A stretch of 64,000 nucleotides of DNA from Adineta vaga (Eukaryota; Rotifera): positions 4,464,001 to 4,528,000 of the forward strand of contig CP075497.1 of assembly GCA_021613535.1 (NCBI GenBank). The letters are read 5' to 3'. Shown piece after piece: positions 27,063 through 39,791 of this stretch. The notes below the pieces were generated by a model that searched no databases, was not told where the DNA came from, and worked only from the letters and a program-made list of their open reading frames with translations. The position numbers were made by a program, and so were the translations under genes. The number at the start of each line of letters is the position of its first letter. The first letter of the stretch is position 1.

Positions 27063-28525
27063 CTATCTTCGACTATTAATACGAAGGTAATCTCCACTTG
27101 ATGGAACTCGAGTATGATTATCATTATCTTTATTTTCTTGTTCAATTGAATATGAATAACTACTCAATAAACTACCAACTAGAGTAGCCATAAGAGTATC
27201 ATTTGTATTTTGAGCAATGATTCGAAGTACAAGTATACCATCTTGTCGTAAATAATTGTTGATAAAATCATCTTGTTCATTTGTTCTTAATTCAGGAGCA
27301 ATCATATGCAAATATTTATCAAGAAATCGAGAACCAATACTACTATAAATTGTTATAAGACATAAAATAAACGATACACATGTTAGAACAGTTAGAGATA
27401 TAAGCCATCCCCAGAGAATTACAAATATAAGCTCATTGAAGAGATTTATTGGTAAATTACATTGAATTACCCTAAAATATGATTTCAGTTAAGAAACAAA
27501 GTAAGATAAGGAACTTACATTCCATGTTGATTAGAACCAAGATGTCGTACCATGAATTCACACATAACAACACGTGGAAACCATTTGGAATCTTTCGGTT
27601 CAGTATTTGGTTTTCGATTAAGATTTTTCGTAATTGTTACCAACCATTCATAACCAAATTCCAGAAAAGAAAAGGATAAAAATTGACTTAACAAATAAAA
27701 TTGACATAAACAATTCAACATGTAAAGCAATTTAACAAATAGATAGAGAGAACAAAGAAAATTCTCTAAAATTAAATAAAAATATCGATCATACAATTGA
27801 TAATAGTTGTTATTTGAACTTACGACGTAAAATTGAACATTGAAAGAATTTTCCTAGATGATTATTAGATTTATAACGATGGTGAACATATTTCGATGAA
27901 TTATATTTAAGAGTTGTATGAATCTGCGATGCTACTCGATTAATATCATCTTCCGACCCTTGTTTTGTATCGCGAATTAATGAACGAAGATCAAAACCAA
28001 TTGATCGACTTAGAGTTCGCCTAAAAAACATTAATCACGAATAGATGATCTCTTTTTTCTTTGAAATTTTGATCATAAATCATTTACCAAAGCATATGAG
28101 GCAAATAGAACAACACAGCCATTGCAAGTAACATATACGGAATGAATTGATAATAAGCGACACGAAATTCCGGATTTTCCGTACGATGAGGAATCAGTTT
28201 TTGATCTACCTCCAAATAATACGTACCTTTAAGCCAGCATATACTATTTGTATATGAAATTTGAGATCCAGAAAAATGTGCAGGAGTCCAACAAGAAATG
28301 GGTTCTCTACGAAATCAAAAAAAGCAAAAGTATATGCATCGATTGTGTATCATTGTGTGTTTCTCGCTTTTTTTGTTACCCAACAAATTGTTTAGCACTA
28401 ATAAATGTAGTGAATGTTACAAGAAGTATAACTGTGAAACGATGATTGAGTCTATCAATAAGATCATCATCAGTCTTATGCAATTGACCAACTTGTTCAA
28501 ATACTTTTGTAAACGATGAAGTCAT
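27063..28525 (-). CDS. Innexin B
   Basis: Five exons (28380-28525, 28088-28306, 27824-28020, 27519-27765, 27063-27471) join to 405 codons plus stop. Family marks in order: DDDLIDRLNHRFT, loop-1 cysteines in PISCWTPAHFSG and NSICWLKGTYY, the TM2 motif AYYQFIPYMLLA (Phe replaces the usual Trp of YYQW), loop-2 cysteines in VVMCEFMVRHLGSN and VIQCNLPINLFNELIF, and the cytoplasmic tail DGILVLRIIAQNTND. The exon junction after PISCW region and the tail motif are shared with innexin A, so the two are likely tandem duplicates that have since diverged. Confidence 0.94.
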
Positions 28526-29771
28526 GATTATTCTAATGTATACGATTTTTTTTTCTTCTATTCTACGAAGACCTGTTTCACATGATAATAATATATAAAC
28601 GAGAAAGAAAAGAATACAAGGTTGATACGTGACTATATTGTTAATGAGTCAGACCATTCACATTAAAATACAAAGAGAAAAGAATGTGTTAAGTTAGTTT
28701 CATATCAATGTGAGATCAGGTTTAATTATGTGTGTTAGAATTGAATTCATAGCATGTTGAATAGAAGATAGTATATAAAATATGTATGTGTTTACTTTAT
28801 TGAACAATTCTCCAGTGTATATGATGATATGCTTCTCGATAGGATGTGTTTTTTCTCTGATTAAAATTATTAATGAAATATATATATATATATATCAGAT
28901 TTGAAACGAAGACATCTATCATATTGTAAAATAGAATTATGTGTTGAGGAATAAGTTCATACAGAAGAATGAAGAACATCTTTTCCATTTATGATTAATT
29001 ATTTTAATTTCAAGGAAAAAAATGCATTTATCTCGTGTGTCTACTTAAAACTATTTTCTTGCATTAGATTTCATTAGATGGAAGCTAAAAAGGGCATCAA
29101 ATTATTTTATATCACGACGTCAACTCAAATTTCTTATTTAATAATTCAAATAACTACTTCCCTAAGAAAAAGAAACGAAGAGAAGAGTTAAGTAACCGTA
29201 AAAATGAATATTTCATAGACATTCTTTTCTTTGTCAAAGATTTATTTCAACAAAATTCCCATGATACACATCAATCTTTGTGTGAATCGGTCGAAGTGTT
29301 GTTATCTGAATCGAGACAAGACATAGAGATTGCTCTAGTCAATTTCTGTGTTGAAATGCTTAATGAGATGACAAGTTTTCTTTTTCTCCCTCTCTCTCTC
29401 TCTTCTCGACATCATTCCTGGAACAGCAAAAGAATGTACTAGGCAAAGACATTGATGACGATAGAATAATTCATCATAATGAAGAGGAAGAAAACGAAGT
29501 GGAAGAGAGAAAGAGGCTGGTTCATTTAATTGTTCTCAAGTGAATAGATGTATGAAAACTTCGATTTGAATATAAGTCTTATTGAGTGAATGTATAGAAG
29601 AGAAAGAAAAGAAAAACGAGAGAAAGACATATACTAGTAAAATCTCCAGAGTGCTTTGAAAATAGATAGGACAGAGAGAGAGTGAGAGTGAGAGAAAAGA
29701 GTTTGTCGTGAATAATTGAGCGTGCAAGCACATAACAAAAGCATATAAAGTCAGTTGGTAACGTGGAAACT
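28526..29771. other. Divergent intergenic region between innexins B and C
   Basis: About 1.25 kb between divergently transcribed innexin genes, so it contains both promoters. It is AT-rich with an (AT)n run near 28880 and CT/GA-rich tracts near 29388-29402 and 29670-29697. No gene or RNA is seen. Confidence 0.5.
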
Positions 29772-31084
29772 ATGGCAAGCTATCTCAAACGACCCTACCC
29801 AAGGTAAATATAGATTAGATTACTACATATCGCTTTTGATATAAAGAAATCAGATTCGGTGGACAAATTTGTCGAAAAATGAATTCGAATTGAGTTCTTG
29901 TACATCATTTGGAATATGATATAACTTTATTTTTAAATAGATTCGATATCTACGCAATTCTTCGTTATTACAGTGGTTTTGGCCGATGCGATGATGATTT
30001 TGTTGATCGATTATCACGTCATTATTCTGTTCTTATTTTTTCCATTTTTGTATTGATTGTTTCGTCAGTTCAATTTGTTGGTAAACCAATTTCATGTTTT
30101 ACTCCTGCCTCATTCACTGATGCTCATATAATTTATGCTGACTTTGTTTGTTGGATATCAGATACATATTTTGTTTCTATTGATGCAGAAATACCGGAAA
30201 TTGATCATACAGAAACACGACAAGGTTCACACATTATACGTTTTTATCAATACGTACCATTTATATTAATGTTACAAACATTTGGATTTTTCTTTCCGGG
30301 ATATTGTTGGAGAAATGGTTCAACACGTTTTGGAATATCTCTACAAAAACATTTAGATCAACTTCGTATGAGTCGTCGATCATTTGCTGAATCACCAATA
30401 TATCGTCGACAATTAATACGAAATGTTGCTACTCGTCTCGATCAATATTTTCGTCGACATCCAAGAAAACAATTTGCTAAATTAACTGTATTCTATATTC
30501 TTATTAAATTCATTTATTTAATTAATATTCTTATTCAATTAATAAGTTTACATTGTTTAATGAATTTTAATTTTGATATTAAACAACTACTTGAACGTTT
30601 TCTTATCTACAGTGATACAATACGTCACGCATCAGTACAATTTCCCACCAATGTTCTATGTGATTTTATTGTTCGTTTTCTTGGAAAAAATAAACATCGA
30701 CATACAGTTCAATGTGTTCTACCAATCAATGTTTTTAATGAGAAAATTTTCATTTTTTCTTATTTATGGTTAATATTATTATTTATCTGCACGGTATATA
30801 ATCTGTTTGTACAATGGATTTTGTTTCTCGTATTTTCTCGAAATATTATTGACACACGTCGTCGTGTACGTCGGAAATTATCGAAATTTTCTATGGATGA
30901 GCATCAAAATGATGAAAATGTGGAAATTTATGAATATCAGTATGTTACAAAGCCTTTTAGTGAACGTTATTTACAATGTGATGGAATTGTTATTCTACGT
31001 TTAATTAATATGAATACAGATCTAGTGACAATGAATGATTTAATGGATGATCTATGGGAATTATATAAAATTGATCCGTTGTGA
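29772..31084 (+). CDS. Innexin C
   Basis: A short first exon (29772-29803, MASYLKRPYP) joins a single large exon (29941-31084) to give 391 codons plus stop. I chose this start because AG|G TAAAT at 29804 and TTTAAATAG at 29940 form a good intron, and the joined N-terminus reads RFDIYAILRYYSGFG before DDDFVDRLSRHYS, as in other innexins; an in-frame Met at 29909 inside the intron is the alternative. Features: loop-1 cysteines (PISCFTPASF, DFVCWISDTYF), TM2 motif FYQYVPFILML, loop-2 cysteines (NVLCDFIVRFLGKN, TVQCVLPINVFNEKIF), and a DGIVILRLINMNTD tail. It has lost the internal introns of innexins A and B. Confidence 0.92.
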
Positions 31085-31584
31085 ATCGATTATTCGTATT
31101 TATACACTTTCTTTTTTTGTCATTCATTAATGATGGAAAAAATAAAAATTTGTACACGATTTCATTCTGTAAAAGAAAGATTCTTGTAGATAGTATTTAA
31201 TCGATTGTTTGTCAACACAACATCGTATATTTTATATAAATCTTCCTTAATTTTTTCTTTGAAAGACAACAAACCGTGCATTATTTTCTTCATATCGATT
31301 TTCAATAAGCTACAAAAATTGCATCATCAACAATGTTTCGACTACTTCAATCATAAAATGTGTGACAAGAAAAAAAAAGAACAATGTTAATTTGTAAGAA
31401 ACGAATAAAGAAGAGCAAGAAGAAGAAGAAGAAGAAAATGTGATAAACTGAACTTATATTTGTACAAAAGGTACACGCACACACTGACATCAACATTTGT
31501 CTATTCGTGTTTTTTGTGTTGGTTTAGCACAGAAGAAAAAAGACAAGAAAATTCAGTGTTGTTGTTTTCCCGAAAAAGAAAATC
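31085..31584. other. 3' flanks of innexin C and SLMAP (convergent)
   Basis: A 500-bp AT-rich spacer between convergent genes, with AATAAA near 31141 and an AAG/GAA repeat near 31404-31437. No gene is seen. Confidence 0.5.
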
Positions 31585-34332
31585 TCACCATGATAAAAGA
31601 CAAAAGAAAAGAAAGAAAATGAGCAAATAACATGAAAGAAAAAAACAGAGATAAACACCAAGTAATTGATCATGTTCACTCTGTTTAGATACAATAGATT
31701 TTGATAATTGTTCAAGTTCTACTTGTTGCTGTTCAATTAATTGATTGTTATCATTCGTTTGTTTCGTAGAACGTTGTTTTAATTCAACAAGTTCATTACG
31801 TACTGAATCATATTCAGATGTTAAAGAACGATAACGTTCTTCTTCACTTTGATGTGCTTCTTCTATTGAAGCTAATCGGTCTACAAAAGAAAGGAAAACA
31901 AACATGATTTTCTTTACATTTTTGTTTAATTTTTCACCTTTGGTTTCAGTTAGATGTTCACGAAGTGAATCGATTTGTTTTTGTGCTTCAATGATTTCTA
32001 AATTATCTAGAATAAGTATGAACTTAGTCTTTATTCGATTATTTATAGAAATAGATTGTTTTACCTTCATGATTTGTCTCCAGCACTGGAGATACTTCAC
32101 TGACAAGAAGAAGGAGGAGGAGCTGTAAATGGTTTTTCATCTATACTAGTATCACTTTTCACATTTGTTTGATCTAAAATAAGGAATAAAAATTCATTTC
32201 ATTATGTTCTGATTTCTAAGAACACTCACTATTGTCTTCTTCTTCTTCTTCTTCATCTTTGTGATTATGGTTTGTAATTGCATCGATGTGAGAAGTTGGA
32301 ATAATTGTTTGACGTTGATAATTATCTTCATTTTGCTCAGGTGAGCTTGAAGATCGATCATCTTGTTCTCTTTCCTCATTATTAATGTCATCGATGTTAT
32401 TCGAATGTTCATTATTCAGAATTGGGTCTACAAAACGAATCACAATTGTCACATTAAATTTCAAATCAAAAGAAAAGAAAATTCTCTAAACCTTTTGAGG
32501 TTGATTTCACTTGAAATCGACCATGTGTTTCAATAGTATTCACACCATTCTAAAATCAAATGAATCATGTAAATAGAGAAGATCTCAAATGTATTATTAT
32601 ACCTGATTGATTTCCTCTGAATGGTTGTTAATTATAGATTTCTGCTGCTGCTGCTGTTGTTGTTGTTGTAACTCTTCTAGTTCATGCATTCGTTGATAAT
32701 AATTTTCAAACTCTGTTTGTATCCGTTGTCGTTCTTCTTCTAAATCAGTGCATCGAGTTTGAGAGTCCTGAAAAGGTAAAATTCATGATTGTTTTAGAAC
32801 ATAAATAGTTGAATCTGTACTCTAAGTTTAAGCTCGAATTCAGCGAGTCGAGAACGTTGTTCGTCAAGAGATTCGATAAGTTGTTGAATTTCTTGTGCAT
32901 GCTGTTCATTTTGTTCTTCATATCGTTTTAGTTCACTTTGAGCCATTTGTAATGAGCATTCTAAAGATTTACTACGACTTATTGCATCTGCTCGTTCAAG
33001 TACTGCTTTCTCTAGTTTTTCCTATGCAAACAAAATCACACATGAAAAAAAGGAATAATTCTTTGCAAATATTCTTACTTTTGATTCTTTTTCAAATCTA
33101 TTATGGGATTGTTTTAATTGAACTATTTCTTGTATAGGAATATCTTCATTCGGATGCTTAAATTAAAAAAACAAAACAAATATAATGATTAAACAGAAGA
33201 GAAACAGATTTTTTACCTTAGTATGATATACACGAATTTGATCTTCCAGTGTGTTGATACGTGCCAGTAAACGATCTTCATCAATAATGGCTTGCCATCC
33301 TTCGTTCGATGCTTGTTGCGTATCACGTATAACACCATGTAAATATTCTAATTTTTGTTCGAGCATTTGCTCGCGATGCATAGCTTCCTTCAAATCAAAG
33401 AATCGAATATTCGATAGAGTATGAAAAAAAATATAGAGTTGATCATTTACTTGAAGATATTGAGCTAATTGGTACAAAGTTTGTGTGTTGATATCAAGTT
33501 CTTTTGCTTGACCTAAAGGACGGTCAACAGGACTTGATAAAAAAGAAACAAAGAAAAAAAGAACGTTTCAATGATGTATTGAAAACATTTTAATCAATTA
33601 CTTTCGAGGTAGAGCTTCATTTCCATCACTATGATAAAGTTTAACTTCAATGATAATACAATTATGAGTAGCTAGAAAACGAAAATATTTGATTAGATCA
33701 AATATAACTATGAAAATTGGATTTCTTTACTTTTACGGTTATTCTCAGTAACATCAACACCAAATTGAACAATATCACCAGAAAAAATTTCAAATGGCAA
33801 ACTTTCTTCATTACATTTGCCCAATCGTTGATTATTAACAAAAGTACCATTCGAACTTTTTGTATCTTGTAACAAAAACTAAACAAAGTGTAAATCAATA
33901 CATCACAATTTCATGATTGAGTTGTAAACATACCTTTCCGTTTTCATACCAAAGTTTAGCATGTTGACGTGAGAGAACTTTACAATCAAAGATAGCATTA
34001 TTTGGAAGAGCTTTCAAACGTGCTACAGCTCGACCAACTTTAACTGGTTCATTTAATGGAATGCAACGTTCTTGGAACGAATGAGAATTAGGTCGACAAT
34101 GAAATACACAACAGGGAAAGGACATCTGATTTGATGATAACATGCCAAGTGATTGATGGGATGATGAAGGAGATAGACTTCCATTTGTATTTGATGATGA
34201 ATTTAATGATGATGGGGAAGAACCATCTTCCATCAATGTTAAAACTAAATCACTCGGATAAATAGAACCATTGGTATTTTCAAAAAGAAAACACGATGTA
34301 GGTGAATTTGAAGACGAATGATTATCCATCAT
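31585..34332 (-). CDS. SLMAP: SLMAP homologue: FHA domain, coiled coil, C-terminal tail anchor
   Basis: Multi-exon gene. A Ser-rich N-terminus of ~70 residues precedes a clear SLMAP FHA domain: [76 protein letters not shown] and [14 protein letters not shown]. Then follows [20 protein letters not shown], also a SLMAP hallmark, and long coiled coils with a Gln run (about 32640-32672). The last exon ends in a ~25-residue hydrophobic segment ([20 protein letters not shown]) right before the stop, matching the tail anchor of vertebrate SLMAP. SLMAP recruits MST kinases to the STRIPAK phosphatase complex to restrain Hippo signalling (family knowledge). A splice acceptor directly abuts the first ATG, and the Kelch gene ends 310 bp upstream on the same strand. 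Confidence 0.93.
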
Positions 34333-34334
34333 CT
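34333..34334 (-). promoter_or_regulatory. Candidate SL trans-splice acceptor at SLMAP start
   Basis: On the minus strand a T-rich tract ends in ATTAG immediately before the ATG of SLMAP. No upstream coding exon is required, so this acceptor either receives the spliced leader or closes a 5'-UTR intron. Confidence 0.6.
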
Positions 34335-34642
34335 AATAAGAAAAAAAAACAAATCGATATATATGTATATATATCTCACAGATTTATTTCCGAAGAAAAT
34401 TTACTGTAAATGTTTTACATTATCTGATTAATGACCATTTGACAGAAGTAATAAGAGATAATAGATAAGGACGAATAGAAAAGAGTATTAAAAATTTCAT
34501 TGAAGATTTTCTCTTTTGATATAATTGAAAAAAAATATCATCTAAAAAACATGTTAACTTATTTTCGTATAAAAACAAAAACAATAAACAAATTGAATTA
34601 TATAAGTAGACAGAAAAGGACGCTATTAATCAGAAACAAGAA

Positions 34643-37261
34643 CTAAAAAAGTGGCCGATTATTTGACATTGACATCGACGATGATGATGATGAAACAGTC
34701 GATGAGGGAAGACATTTTTTCGGAAATCGAAGCTGAACTGTTGGACAATATCGAGCGCGTTCATGTACAACAGGTGCTTTGATCCATTTTTGAGTATCCA
34801 AATCAAAAAAATATCCTTCTTGCATAACCATAAACGAATTTGATGTATGAAAGACTGATATATAGATTCGACGATTCACAGACCAAGTGATTGTGGCCAT
34901 GTTTTTGATATAGCACCAGGTATAGATGTTATGATTGTCCATTGATCACATTGAATATTATAGCTTTCAATTGATAACATACCATTACCATCATCATCGA
35001 AACCACCGACAGCTAGAAGAAAAGAATAGAGATTTTTTTTTCCATTTACAATAAAGATGATTCTTACCATATATTTTGTCATCGAATAGATGAAATGCAT
35101 GAGTAGTACGAGCATTAAGCATTGGTGCACGTCGTTCTACTTGACGTTTATCAATTGAAAAACAATAAAAGTCAGCTATTTTTGACCTAGAAATGAATAA
35201 ATTAGTATTCATTGATTCAATAGATTCTATAAATAGAATCTAATTGCTTTCTAAATTCTGATGATCTTATAGATTCTCTTTCAGACATTAATGAATATTT
35301 AACAAAATCAATTCTTTTCTTCTTGTCATATTAATTTTACAAGACATTATAACGTCATTCTTTGTATTCTCATCATCTATCGATATAAATAGAATCTACA
35401 TTTAACATACCATTGTCCATTTTTTCCACCACCTAAATAAATGCAACTTTCATATGGACATGCTGCTAGTGATGAAAGTTGTGGACTATCGGTTGAAAAT
35501 GGTTCCCAAAGATCATTCTCAATAGAATATCGTTCAATTGTATTCACATAGATACGTGTTGTTCGTTTAAAACCTTCAAATCCACCCATACTATAATCAA
35601 AATTACTTTTTAAGATATATTTCTTGGAAAATTTTCTACGTTACATATAGATATATTTATTGACATGAGCAGCAGCAAAACGTGATCGATCATGTAATAA
35701 ATTTTGTAATTTCGTCCATTCACATGTACGTGCTGAGAAGCGATAACATGATTTATATTCTTCCGATGATGATCGTCGTGTTCCAAGTACATATAAATAA
35801 TTATTTACAGTGATTGCACTAAATGGATACTAAAATAAAAATAGAAATCAATTGAATAAAACTGTGATTTGAATTGATAATAGATATTAGAGACTCAATC
35901 ATATAGAATTCTATTTGTAATGATTACTGAATTCTCATGAGATTAAAATAGTTTTTCACTAGATGAATTTGTGGGTAATCACAAACAAACATATACATGG
36001 ATTCTATACGATTAGATGATTGTTTTTCTAATCTATCATTTCATATAAAGGTTATGGGAAATGTCAAATCCCAGACAGATTTGTTGTCATAGAATAAAAG
36101 TAGAGCAAGATGCTTTTTATTTTGAGTAATCATTCTTACCGGATAGTTTTCTTCCAGTGGTGCTTGACAAAGTGTATCCCAATTATTTGACACTGAATTT
36201 AATGTAAATAGTTCTACTTCACCAACTGCAACTAATACTGATTCATTTCTTATTCGACATTGAATATCATTCATTAAAGACTGTCGTTTAGGTAAAGCAT
36301 AATAACATAAAGCATCTTCAACAAGTCTTCTCGATTCTTCATTTAATTTAATTAATTCATGTTGTCGAACATGATCACATAATTCTTCTGGTGTCATTAA
36401 CATAAATCGTATTAATTGAAATAATTTGACAGTATACTGTTCTCTTTCAAGACGTTTAGCTTCTATCCATGCACATATCATTGTAAATAGATCATATTCA
36501 CTGTATGTTTGCATTTCAATTGTATCATGTGATAATTCTTCACATAGTTGTTCGTAAGGTAATTGTTCGAATTGTTCACGTGCTTGAAACATTAATGAAA
36601 GGAAATTTTTCGATATAAATAATCTGACTTGTTGTAAAACATCTGTTAAAGAATATAAATCAGCAATTTTATATATATCAATACAATTATTGATTGAACG
36701 TGAATCAATGAGAAATTTCGAACATTGATCAATAGCATTTTGAATTTGTAAATGTGTTGCAGCATGTAATAATTCATCAATATTATCAAATGTTATATGA
36801 AGTAAACCGGAATAACAAAAATCAATCATTGATTCAACACCGATGGATGATTTTTCAAAACCTTTTAATTCAACATGATCAGAATGACTTTCACTCATAT
36901 CACCTTTAAGAAAAAAGACAAGAAAATATCGTTTACATAGATAACAAGAACTGAAACATACCATTGAACATTGCTTTAAAATAATCTGATGTTGCTACTA
37001 ACAAAAATTTATGACATCGAAATTGTTTATCATTAACATCAATACGAAAATCACATGATTCAATATTATCACGCATGGAAGAAAGTTTAGCAAGTAAATT
37101 TCGAGCATAATTGGATGTAGTCGTTAGACTTGTTCGTACTGATGCGGCATTTTCAAATAAAAGTAAATCATTATCGAATGTCTACAACAAATATTTGAAT
37201 AGAAAGAAAGAGAAATTCAATTAATTCTTACGCAATTTTCTTTCGAATTCAGTTGATTCAT
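34643..37261 (-). CDS. BTB-BACK-Kelch protein (KLHL family), with an apparent frameshift
   Basis: The start at 37261 (MNQLNSKENC) is followed by a BTB domain (FRIDVNDKQFRCHKFLLVAT, SDYFKAMFNGDMSES, SMIDFCYSGLLHI), a BACK domain (NCIDIYKIADLYSLTDVLQQ ... LFTMICAWIEAKRLEREQ ... EELCDHVRQHELI), and Kelch blades (YPFSAITVNNYLYVLGTRR, SLAACPYESCIYLGGGKNGQ, THAFHLFDDKIYVGGFDDDG). KLHL proteins are substrate adaptors for CUL3 ubiquitin ligases. In the last blade the frame breaks: SIPGAISKTWPQSL runs into a stop, while a neighbouring frame continues as VNRRIYISVFHTSN through the end of the gene. A missing base in the T5 run at 34902-34906 would explain it; a 62-nt intron (34859-34920) is a weaker alternative. 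Specific KLHL orthology is not assigned. Confidence 0.85.
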
Positions 37262-37268
37262 TGATATT

Positions 37269-37270
37269 CT
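37269..37270 (-). promoter_or_regulatory. Candidate SL trans-splice acceptor at Kelch gene start
   Basis: TTTTTGTTTTAG on the minus strand is followed by only 7 nt and then the ATG at 37261, consistent with a trans-splice site between POLR2J and the Kelch gene. Confidence 0.5.
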
Positions 37271-37519
37271 AAAACAAAAATTCATATGACATTCTCATTG
37301 ATTCTAAACTAATTGTCTGTCATCAATTCCCTTCGGAATCTTTCTTTGTATTCTAATCGAAAATAGACATTCATGTGTAATACTTACTTATATTAATTGA
37401 TCGAGCATAGTATCGATCAATTGAAATAGAGAATAAAATATATAATTTTATCTGAAATAAACAATAACAGAAGGAAATTTTTATTTATATATCAAAATAC
37501 AAAATACAACAAGAAGAAA

Positions 37520-37873
37520 TCATTCGGCACTTTGCCGATTTGCAATCGCTGATTTCACGCGATCTTCTAACATATCCATTTCAAAGATTAAATCTTTAAT
37601 TGCATTTTCCATTGCATGAACTGCCGAATAATCATGTGAAGCTGTTTGAACACGTAGAATAACTTTGTTTTCCAATGGATGAGGAATTTTATAACCTGCA
37701 AAAATTACTTGAGGATCTTTTAATAATTGTGCACGAAGCATATTGGCTAATGTATGATCTTCTTTACTAATTGTAAAAACAACAGCATTGGGTACTTTAG
37801 TATCTTTTTCGACAATGATTTTTCTTTCTCCATCTAATAATAAAAATGATTCGAAGGTTGCTGGTGCATTCAT
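37520..37873 (-). CDS. POLR2J: RNA polymerase II subunit RPB11 (POLR2J)
   Basis: A single exon of 117 codons plus stop, the usual RPB11 length. It matches along its length: [19 protein letters not shown], then [20 protein letters not shown], then [20 protein letters not shown], then [22 protein letters not shown]11 pairs with RPB3 to nucleate Pol II assembly. A canonical acceptor (TTTTTCAG) directly abuts the ATG and no upstream coding exon is needed, which fits SL trans-splicing. R3HDM4 ends 193 bp upstream and the Kelch gene begins 258 bp downstream, all on the minus strand. Confidence 0.96.
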   Translation of the reverse strand: MNAPATFESFLLLDGERKIIVEKDTKVPNAVVFTISKEDHTLANMLRAQLLKDPQVIFAGYKIPHPLENKVILRVQTASHDYSAVHAMENAIKDLIFEMDMLEDRVKSAIANRQSAE

Positions 37874-37875
37874 CT
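37874..37875 (-). promoter_or_regulatory. Candidate SL trans-splice acceptor at POLR2J start
   Basis: TTTTTCAG directly abuts the POLR2J ATG on the minus strand. Confidence 0.6.
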
Positions 37876-38066
37876 GAAAAAGAACGATCAAAACTAACTC
37901 TTTAAATACATCAATAGAATTTTCTTCATTTTCTGTTTTGACGAACACCAGGATTAGGAAGGAAAAATCTACTCGATATACAAGAGAGAGAATAGATAAA
38001 TATATAGAAATAGAGAGAGAGAGAAAACGAACGCCAGATTAAGATAATAGAAATATACACAAAAAT

Positions 38067-39791
38067 CTACAAATCTTTTTTCATTGTTCCATCCATTGTT
38101 TTCATATATTCCGAAAGAAGAATAATCGGTGGAATGAATTCCATACGACGATTTTCAACTTGAGTATATCGTTCGCCATCACGTGTAAAACCTTTTTCAA
38201 CGAAACAAAAGATACATTTCGATTAAATCAATATTAATTTATACTTTTTGAAATCAAATTTAAATATTGACAAACAGCATGAAGCAACATTCGATCGAAA
38301 CCATTATTTAAATCACGAAGATAAACGGAATCAGGATTTTCTTTAAAAAATGGTATTACATCATCTTCAAACCAACTTATACGTTCCTAAAAGCAAATTT
38401 AGTTTATATTTAAAACAGAAAAAAAACTTTCTTATATATTTACGAAAGGTAAATGATGTCGTTTCAGCATATTCTTCAATGTATAGCGAATATTCGGATC
38501 AATACGTCGATAACAAGCATTTGCTTCTTCTAAAAAAAAATAGTATTTTCTCTAATTATAAAAATGAAAATCATTTTACGAATAAAAGTAATACCTTGTC
38601 GATGTGTAAAAGTCTCTGATTCCTTATCATCAGTTGTTAAACGATTCTCAATAAGTACAAATGTTTCCAAAGTATCATCACTACTACAACTATTTGATGT
38701 TGTATTATGACTTGATCTTGCATTCTTTTTCTTTTTTTTCTTTTTATCAGTTGCCATTTTAACAATATGTTCTTGTTGTTTTTCCGGTAATTCAACAAAT
38801 TCATTCCAAATCTAATTAATAGATAAAGAAAAAGGGTAAATTTCAACAACAAAAAAGTACAACAACATTTGATTTTGATTAAATAAGTGAAGTTTTTTTT
38901 TTCTTCTAACCAGTGAACTTTCTAATTCGATTAACTACAAATAAAGTTTATTCTACTTACACTAAATGATGAATGAAAAAGTTTATCAATCCTTTTTATT
39001 TTCGAAAACAATCAAACAGCATAATTCGCATGGACTTATGTTTATACATCTTTATCAATGATTTCCAGAGGCGAATGCTCATTTCAAAAATGAGCTACTG
39101 TGTGTTTTTATGAAAAGTTTATCAAACAATAAAACCCTTGATTAGAGAGAACCTCTAGATAAGGAACAAGTAAACTGCAAAGTGTAGAAAAATGATAAAC
39201 ATACAGCTAAAAGATTATCAAATAAGAAAACTTACTTTCATTTTATTTTTACTTAATAATAATTGTGCAAATGCAGATATTGTCGTTTCAACAAGATCAC
39301 TGATATTAACTTCAGCAAAATCTTCATCTAAATCTCGAGCAAGATTGAGTAAGAAACACACTAAAATGATAAATAAAGAAAAGTGATGAGATATTCGAGA
39401 ACATCACAATTTCAACTGACTGTTTTCATGTCGTCGAGATTGTCGATTGCCTTGGGATTGTTTACTGCCAATACTTTTAACTTGTAAAATTGGTTTAGGC
39501 ATTTTCGAAAGGGGTTTTTTGACCTTGAGTGTTCGATTTGTCGTCAGAGGAATAGTTGTATTTGTTGGTGGAATTGGTACGATTACATTTTCTTGTGCTT
39601 CTTCATCTTCACTTGATGATGATGAATCGCTAGAAAGTTATGTATTACAAAAGAATGTTTAATTCGTATGAACTAAGAATATATATCGTTTACTCGAAAT
39701 TATTAGTATGTAATAATGGATCAATTTGTGTAACTGGATTGATATGGTCATTATCAAGCGCATCGCCTTCGAAATTTTTCAAGATACCCAT
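38067..39791 (-). CDS. R3HDM4: R3H domain-containing protein 4 homologue
   Basis: A multi-exon gene starts with MGILKNFEGDALDND at 39791. A Ser/Pro-rich N-terminal region is followed by IWNEFVELPEKQQEHIV, a Lys run, CYRRIDPNIRYTLKNMLKRH, and the R3H region: ERISWFEDDVIPFFKENPDS, VYLRDLNNGFDRMLLHAVCQ, YLNLISKS. It ends VENRRMEFIPPIILLSEYM. This order and the LLHAVCQY..LIS core match R3HDM4 as I remember it. R3H domains bind single-stranded nucleic acid; the protein's function is poorly known. An intron of about 420 bp (roughly 38816-39235) is long for this window. It is the first of four same-strand genes (R3HDM4, POLR2J, KLHL, SLMAP). Confidence 0.85.

Noticed and set aside
29909-29940. In-frame Met at 29909 as start of innexin C
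   Set aside because: The frame between 29909 and 29940 does not resemble an innexin N-terminus, and a clean GT..AG intron (29804-29940) joins a better first exon.
31904-32128. Plus-strand frame opposite SLMAP exons
   Set aside because: Antisense shadow of a coiled-coil exon; no independent features.
34876-35130. Possible extra small gene inside the Kelch gene
   Set aside because: It is the Kelch blade VGGFDDDGNG with intron read-through upstream, not a separate gene.
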